Assembly: GCF_002368035.1 (NCBI RefSeq)
Contig: NZ_AP018222.1
Coordinates: forward strand, 3,713,534 to 3,777,533
Length of the DNA: 64,000 nucleotides
From: Nostoc linckia NIES-25
Lineage (GTDB): Bacteria; Cyanobacteriota; Cyanobacteriia; Cyanobacteriales; Nostocaceae
Reading direction: 5' to 3'
The translations under genes and the position numbers were made by a program. Every line of letters begins with the position of its first letter. Position 1 is the stretch's first letter. This document shows positions 59,139-64,000 of the stretch, one piece after another. Under the pieces are notes generated by a model, which saw nothing but the letters and a program-made list of their open reading frames with translations, was not told where the DNA came from and ran no database searches.

Positions 59139-59496
59139 GGAATTGAAAAGGCGTTATGCCGCAGGAGAGAGATATTTTCCAGCCCTCAATTTAAGTAGGT
59201 ACAAGTTTATTGAAGCCTACTTACCTGGAATTAATTTGTGGGGATCTGACTTGAGTGGAGCTAATTTAGCTAAAGCCAAACTCTGGGGAGCAGATTTGAG
59301 TAGAACTAACTTAGCCAAAGCAAATTTGACTAGGGCGAATTTGAGCGGTGTCAAACTCAATGAAGCGAATCTCCGGGGAGCTAAACTCCAATATGCCAAG
59401 TTATATGGAGCAAATCTGACTGGTGCTTACTATGATGAGAGTACTCGTTTTTCTAAGGGTTTTGACCCCATCAGCCAAAATATGCAGAAGATGTAA
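59128..59496 (+). CDS. Pentapeptide repeat protein
   Basis: A 122-residue protein with about 13 A(D/N)LxX repeats between residues 35 and 105, for example ANLAKAKLWGADLSRTNLAK and ANLTRANLSGVKL. Such repeats fold into a right-handed square beta-helix. The N-terminal MDAEELKRRYAAGERYF and LNLSRYKFIEAYL parts are the usual cap. Role unknown. It overlaps the TPR-like gene by 11 bp (translational coupling likely). An alternative start nine bases upstream exists. Confidence 0.85.
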   Translation: MDAEELKRRYAAGERYFPALNLSRYKFIEAYLPGINLWGSDLSGANLAKAKLWGADLSRTNLAKANLTRANLSGVKLNEANLRGAKLQYAKLYGANLTGAYYDESTRFSKGFDPISQNMQKM

Positions 59497-60043
59497 AAAG
59501 GGCTGGTAAGAAATTCTGGTCTTGCTAAATAAGGGGATGATTGAGGCTGAGGCAAAGAGAAGTCGGAACGCTGGCTTCCAGCGAATTGAACTTCTCCTGC
59601 GCGAACAGGCTACGGTGTATACACAACTTTAATCACCCCAAATCTCGTTTTGTAGGGTGTGTATTCGGTGAGAGTACGGCATCGCCAGAAATTTCCGGTG
59701 CGTTATCGACGATATGTCCATAACGCACCCTACTGGCGTGGCAAGACTAAAATGTTGGAATAAATTTTCTTGTGGGATGGGTGTCCTCACCCGTCCGGGC
59801 GGGCAGGATGCCCACCCCACAATAGGTTAGTAATGCACTATTTTAAGCTTGCCACGCTAATAGTGGTTTTCGACTTCATCTAATTTGCCGATCGCTAATT
59901 ATTTGAAGCGCCCTAGTTACAAGGATTAAGTCTGAGAATAGTTTGCAGATATTTTGCTTGCGATCGCTGTTGCATAATCTCGAATCCTCTTGTAGCAATC
60001 TGTCTTCTGCGACACCGAAACCATATTCTAATTCTGAATTCTG
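59497..60043. other. Intergenic region of dispersed repeats
   Basis: 547 bp between convergent genes. At 59608 CTACGGTGTATACACAACTT resembles the end of the 2138-type MITE. A GTAGGGTGTGT / ACGCACCCTAC pair follows at about 59652-59733. GTGGGATGGGTGTCCTCACC and GGATGCCCACCCCAC at about 59773-59819 form another hairpin. No gene. Confidence 0.6.
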
Positions 60044-63000
60044 CTATATCAGCGATTCGCTAATATCGCTAATTTTTATTGTTTGTGGCGGTTTACCAGC
60101 AGCATAAATTTTCCACATAGCAGAGTAAGCTTGTTCTAAATTGCAGGTAAATCGTAGTGTATCAAACAGCGGGTAAGTAGTACGATTTTGTGCTAATCTT
60201 TGTTTGAGTTTGTGCAATGCCGTAGGAGAATGAGCTAAATTTATTGCCAATTGCTCGTATTCTTCTAAGTTATTAGTAACTAAGTTTGGTAAACCAATTG
60301 CTGTTAGCAAACTAGCAGCAACACGAGAAGCAAATGTTTTTCCTATACAGGTGAGAACTGGTAAACCTGCCCATAAAGCATCGCTAGCAGTAGTGTGGGC
60401 ATTACAATATAAAGTATCTAAAAATAAGTCTGCTAATTGATGACGCGCCAAATGTTCTGCTTTGGCGTGATATCGAGCAAAAATTAAGCGATCGCTATTA
60501 ATCCCCCGTGCTTCGGCTTCTCTTTTGAGATTCTCCTCAGCAGCAGAAAATCTCACAAGTAACCACAGGACACTTCCCGGTACTGCGGCGAGAATTCTCA
60601 TCCAAACATCAAAAATTTGCGGTTCAATTTTATAGTTGTTATTGAAGCAGCAAAAGACAAAACCCGTCTCTGGTAGATCATAATGAGAACGATTCACAGG
60701 TTTAGAAGCGATGTCTTGTTGGCGATCGTTGACTTGATAACTGTGGGGTAAGGTGACTACCTTTTCGCTAAAACTATTAGCAAATCCTGGTGGCGTGACT
60801 ACTGAATCGCCAATAATATAATCGATAAAGTCAGCACCCATCGTTCCAGGATAGCCTAAATAATTAACCTGAATTGGAGCAGGTCGTAAAGCTAAAATGG
60901 CACTGCGAGAACCAGCGGTGTAACCTTTGAGGTCTACTAATATATGAATGCCATCATCATAAATCTGGCAGGCACTTTCTTCTGTAGAAAAGGTAGTAAT
61001 ATCTTGAAAGTGTTCGCAGTTAGCAACAATGTATTGGCGGTATTCGCTGTTGTCATCCGCGCCAAAAGAGTAAGCAAATATTTCAAAATTAGCTCGATTG
61101 TGGAGGTTAAATAAGCTTTTCATCAAATGACTAGTAGCATGGTTGCGAAAATCATTTGATAAATAGCCAATGCGTAGCCGCCCATTCAAAGAACGGGAAT
61201 GAGTAAAATTGAGAGATTGCTTTTCACTTGCCCATTGTGCTTTAATACTGTCTCCATGAGTCTGGGCAATTTTGAGCAGAAAATTCCTGTCCCAAGGTTT
61301 GTATAAAGTGTCGAAGGGGCCGATTGTTGTTGGTTTTTCTTGTTCAACTTCCAAAAGAGTTTGTTCCCAAATCCGGGTTAAATCTGACTGACGTGTTTGC
61401 CAGTCGCAAGTCATTTCTTTTAGGTAAAACAAATAATTGAATGCTTCAGCCGAATCTGCTTGCAGTTGTAAAACCTTTTCAAATGCTAACCTGGCTTCAT
61501 CTACTTCGCCTTGAGAAGTCATAGCCAAAGATAACAATGCTGACCCTAAACGGTTATAAGCTTTAACATAGTCTGGTTTGCGACGAATGGCACAACGATA
61601 ACAAGCGATCGCACCTTGTAAATTATCTTGTGTTTCTAATACAATACCCAAATTCAGATAAGCTTCTGGATAATTAGGATTTTTCTGTAAAGCCTTACGA
61701 AACTTACCTGCCGCTGCTGATAGCTTCCCTTGCATTTGCCAAACTAGACCCAGATTATTGTGAGCAAAAGCATAATTGGGGTTGCTGAGAATTGCAGATT
61801 CAAAACAAGCGATCGCTTTTTCTAAATTTTTCTCGGCTACTTGCACCATACCTAAACTATTATGCGCTTCTGCATATTTCGGGTTAATTGTCAATGCCTT
61901 TTGGTAAGCGAGAACAGCTTGGTAAATTTGTCCTTGATTGCACATAATTACGCCCAACTGATACCAAGCAGGAGCATATTGGGGATATTGGGCGATAATT
62001 TCTTCGTATTGGGCGATCGCTTCTGTAAATTGTAGTTGTTTTTGTAAAGCAAAAGCCTCTTGATAAAGCTGTTCTACAGTTGGGAATTGCTGCGTTTGTT
62101 CTGTTGGGGGATCGGAATTAGCCCAAGCTTGATGAGGAGTTATTGCAGAGATGCTTTGATGGCTATTGTCAGCAGCCAAATTACCCTCGATGAGGGGAGA
62201 ACGCGGATCGAGGGTAATTAACTGCTGAATCTCCTGAGTTTGGAATCCCAAAGCTTGCGGGCGACGGACGCCTGGTAACACCTGCACGTCATAGAGTTCC
62301 GTCACTTCTCCTTCTAGACGCAGCCAGTGGACAACTTCGCCGCTTTTCAAATCAATAACCATTAATCCACAGCGCGGTTCAATATTTTTGCTGGCTAAAT
62401 TTTCATCCAGTTTTAAACCAGAAAAAGTTTTGTGACGGGGTTTAGATAAGCCGACGATGGCATAATCTCCACTAAATGCCAAACCACGCAGAAAACCCGG
62501 ACAAAAAGTAACAGCCTGAAATATTCCCTCAGCATCGATATAGCCGAATTCCCCTGTGCCAGCATTGAGCAACCACAACTTACCCTGATAAAATCGTGGC
62601 GCATGGGGCATAGATAAACCCGTAGCAATGACCTCATCAGATTGAATATCAATAATACAGCCACCGCCTTGTCGCTTGTTCCGCCAACCATCCACCACAT
62701 CAGATTCACCGCAGAGGGTAACATAGCGGGGCTTACCGTCTACCAGCGCCAAACCATTGAGGTGACAGCGATCCTCATTGACCAAACTAGAAATAAACTT
62801 AGGTTTCCATAAAGGAATGCAACTATGGCGATCGCTCACCGTTGCTATACAATTTAATATTGTACTGATAAACACAATGCCTTCGTTGTCAGTTTCCACC
62901 ACCAAATCGTGAATATCTAAATCCCCAGTAGTATAAGCAATCCGGGGTATATAAAGCTTGTCATAACCATCATACAGTTGCCCTGGAGCCAGCACATTGT

Positions 63001-63253
63001 CTAGCTGCCAGAGTTGGAATCTAGAACTAAGATAAATTCGTTCTGGGGTGGTATATAACCCCATTGCACGGTCGAAATAACGCTCAAATCCCGATAATTC
63101 ACCGCCAGCGTTCGTTCCTAGTAGCATGAGGCGGGAACTTTGATAAGTAGTGAAAGCCAAACTAATTTGCTGAATTTGTAGCCAGTCGATGAAATGTCGT
63201 GAGGCGAGTGTTTCTATAGGAAGAGAAGCTTTAGTTGTAGATTTTTGAAGCAT
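60044..63253 (-). CDS. TIGR03032-like domain-TPR-GT41 (OGT/SPINDLY-like) fusion
   Basis: A 1069-residue protein in three parts. Residues 1-345 form a beta-rich domain with LASRHFIDWLQIQQISLAFT at the start and RPQALGFQTQEIQQL at the end, which resembles TIGR03032 proteins. Residues about 390-610 hold about six TPRs (NPKYAEAHNSLGMVQVAEKN; NPNYAFAHNNLGLVWQMQGK; NPNYPEAYLNLGIVLETQDN). The C-terminal part is a family 41 glycosyltransferase with LRIGYLSNDFRNHATSHLM near 700, KGYTAGSRSAILALRPAPIQ near 780, QVNYLGYPGTMGADFIDYII and HTTASDALWAGLPVLT near 980. It would transfer a sugar (GlcNAc-type in eukaryotic OGT) to a protein. The N-terminal domain may bind the target. Divergent from the DUF4347 gene. 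Confidence 0.85.
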   Translation of the reverse strand: MLQKSTTKASLPIETLASRHFIDWLQIQQISLAFTTYQSSRLMLLGTNAGGELSGFERYFDRAMGLYTTPERIYLSSRFQLWQLDNVLAPGQLYDGYDKLYIPRIAYTTGDLDIHDLVVETDNEGIVFISTILNCIATVSDRHSCIPLWKPKFISSLVNEDRCHLNGLALVDGKPRYVTLCGESDVVDGWRNKRQGGGCIIDIQSDEVIATGLSMPHAPRFYQGKLWLLNAGTGEFGYIDAEGIFQAVTFCPGFLRGLAFSGDYAIVGLSKPRHKTFSGLKLDENLASKNIEPRCGLMVIDLKSGEVVHWLRLEGEVTELYDVQVLPGVRRPQALGFQTQEIQQLITLDPRSPLIEGNLAADNSHQSISAITPHQAWANSDPPTEQTQQFPTVEQLYQEAFALQKQLQFTEAIAQYEEIIAQYPQYAPAWYQLGVIMCNQGQIYQAVLAYQKALTINPKYAEAHNSLGMVQVAEKNLEKAIACFESAILSNPNYAFAHNNLGLVWQMQGKLSAAAGKFRKALQKNPNYPEAYLNLGIVLETQDNLQGAIACYRCAIRRKPDYVKAYNRLGSALLSLAMTSQGEVDEARLAFEKVLQLQADSAEAFNYLFYLKEMTCDWQTRQSDLTRIWEQTLLEVEQEKPTTIGPFDTLYKPWDRNFLLKIAQTHGDSIKAQWASEKQSLNFTHSRSLNGRLRIGYLSNDFRNHATSHLMKSLFNLHNRANFEIFAYSFGADDNSEYRQYIVANCEHFQDITTFSTEESACQIYDDGIHILVDLKGYTAGSRSAILALRPAPIQVNYLGYPGTMGADFIDYIIGDSVVTPPGFANSFSEKVVTLPHSYQVNDRQQDIASKPVNRSHYDLPETGFVFCCFNNNYKIEPQIFDVWMRILAAVPGSVLWLLVRFSAAEENLKREAEARGINSDRLIFARYHAKAEHLARHQLADLFLDTLYCNAHTTASDALWAGLPVLTCIGKTFASRVAASLLTAIGLPNLVTNNLEEYEQLAINLAHSPTALHKLKQRLAQNRTTYPLFDTLRFTCNLEQAYSAMWKIYAAGKPPQTIKISDISESLI

Positions 63254-63666
63254 TAGTAAAGATATAAATTTTGACTTTTGACACTAGCGAACAACATAGC
63301 TAGAATGTTGGGCGTTCAGTTATTAAATATACATATATTCATTTGAAGTCAACAAATACCAGAAGTTTATTTGAGCGCTTCTTGTCTATAAAATTTACTG
63401 CCAACCTACGGTATATACCAAATTCACGCAAGGCTAAATTTAGCTTTAGTTAACCAGAGTGAAAGCGAAAAATCAGCGTTTAAGGTTGGCTTTCGTTCGT
63501 TAACACAATCTAGCAACTGTAAATGATTTGCTAAAACCATTTACATATAAATAACCACAGCAGTTTTACTGAAGCTTTTGCTAAAATATGCTACTTATTT
63601 ACTGATATTTTTAAGCATAAATACTAGCAAATGAATAACTACCAAATCGGAAAATACTGAAATATC
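63254..63666. promoter_or_regulatory. Divergent promoter region
   Basis: 413 bp AT-rich between the leftward TPR-GT41 gene and the rightward DUF4347 gene. No repeat or specific operator recognised. No clear ribosome site seen before ATG 63667. Confidence 0.45.
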
Positions 63667-64000
63667 ATGGGAACTACCAACGCGATCGCTACAAAGCAGA
63701 CTCTAGTCATCATCGACGCCGGAATTGATGACCATCAAATACTAGAATTAGGCATCCTACCCACAGCCAAAGTAGCCGTTCTCAACAAACACATTGACGG
63801 CATCGACCAAATCAGCGCCCTGTGCAAGAACCATCCGGCAGCCAGCATCCAGATAATTGCCCACGGCAGCCCAGGCAGCTTGCAACTAGGTAATAGCCAA
63901 CTAAATTTAGCCAACCTCCACACATATCGCCAGCAACTACAACAATGGTTTGCCACAGAAATCCTCATTTACGGGTGTGAAGTCGCGGCTGGAGAAACAG
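63667..64000 (+). CDS. DUF4347 domain protein, N-terminal part (truncated by window end)
   Basis: At least 111 residues: TLVIIDAGIDDHQILELGIL at about 12-31, KVAVLNKHIDGIDQI, SIQIIAHGSPGSLQLGNSQL near 67-86, and EILIYGCEVAAGET at the end of the window. The HGxPGxxxLG and YGCxVAxGxxG patterns match DUF4347 at the N-terminus of very large cyanobacterial surface/adhesin proteins, often followed by cadherin or calcium-binding repeats. Those parts would lie outside. An antisense frame here is spurious. Confidence 0.8.
   Translation, partial: MGTTNAIATKQTLVIIDAGIDDHQILELGILPTAKVAVLNKHIDGIDQISALCKNHPAASIQIIAHGSPGSLQLGNSQLNLANLHTYRQQLQQWFATEILIYGCEVAAGET

Noticed and set aside
59541..59820. Two 60-codon frames in the repeat-rich gap
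   Set aside because: They translate hairpin repeats and have no ribosome site.
63735..63968. Minus-strand frame near the right end
   Set aside because: Antisense to a clear DUF4347 coding frame.

Overview
The window looks like a chromosome segment of a filamentous, heterocyst-forming cyanobacterium of the Nostoc type. The evidence is the dense scatter of the HIP1 octamer GCGATCGC, a DevBCA-type exporter, hglE/PUFA-synthase-like polyketide genes, an ethylene-receptor-like histidine kinase, many short dispersed repeats, and above all the C-terminal half of a split DnaE gene that begins with the cyanobacterial trans-splicing intein. No transposase, CRISPR array, rRNA or tRNA was recognised.

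Layout. 1-4.1 kb: end of a ChaB-like gene, a PadR regulator behind a 10-bp-phased operator-like array, a HAD phosphatase, a 166-bp MITE-like insertion with its target duplication, glucosamine-6-P deaminase, and a Gly/Thr repeat surface protein. 4.5-8.7 kb (minus strand): a small Cys-rich ORF and a DevB-DevC-DevA exporter operon. 10.4-35.6 kb (plus strand): a large orphan biosynthetic locus. 36-39.6 kb: an ethylene-receptor-like kinase followed by a REC-PAS-kinase hybrid. 39.8-49 kb: ArgJ-like protein, two AAA+ ATPases, an SDR, GNAT, threonine dehydratase-like protein, aromatic amino acid permease and KptA. 49.4-53.5 kb: stress and membrane proteins (GlsB/YeaQ-like, CsbD, a TIGR02587/02588-like pair), an alpha/beta hydrolase and a RodZ-like HTH protein. 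53.6-57.8 kb: gatA, split dnaE-C, and a nuclease-fold candidate. 58-64 kb: a secreted protein, a pentapeptide protein, a TPR-GT41 glycosyltransferase and the start of a DUF4347 protein.

The strongest candidate for an undescribed system is the 10.4-35.6 kb locus. A PKS (KS-AT-ACP-ACP-KR-DH, with the second ACP lacking its serine) works with a KS-like/AT partner in which the KS cysteine is Glu (chain-length-factor-like) and with a PfaD enoyl reductase. These are followed by an AurF-like diiron oxygenase, a [2Fe-2S] ferredoxin, a free ACP, a stand-alone HHxxxDG condensation-type acyltransferase, and a 625-aa protein with a TubC-type docking domain on an unrecognised body. Then come a PvdE/SyrD-type ABC exporter, a GT2-like glycosyltransferase overlapping it, an SDR, a second sugar-transferase-like protein, a methyltransferase and an SMR-type membrane protein. 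No AMP ligase, thioesterase or PPTase is in the window. The inference is a reduced, oxygenated polyketide or fatty acyl chain that is released by the condensation-type enzyme, probably glycosylated and methylated, and exported. The product is unknown to me.

All family calls are from reading motifs; no database search was run.
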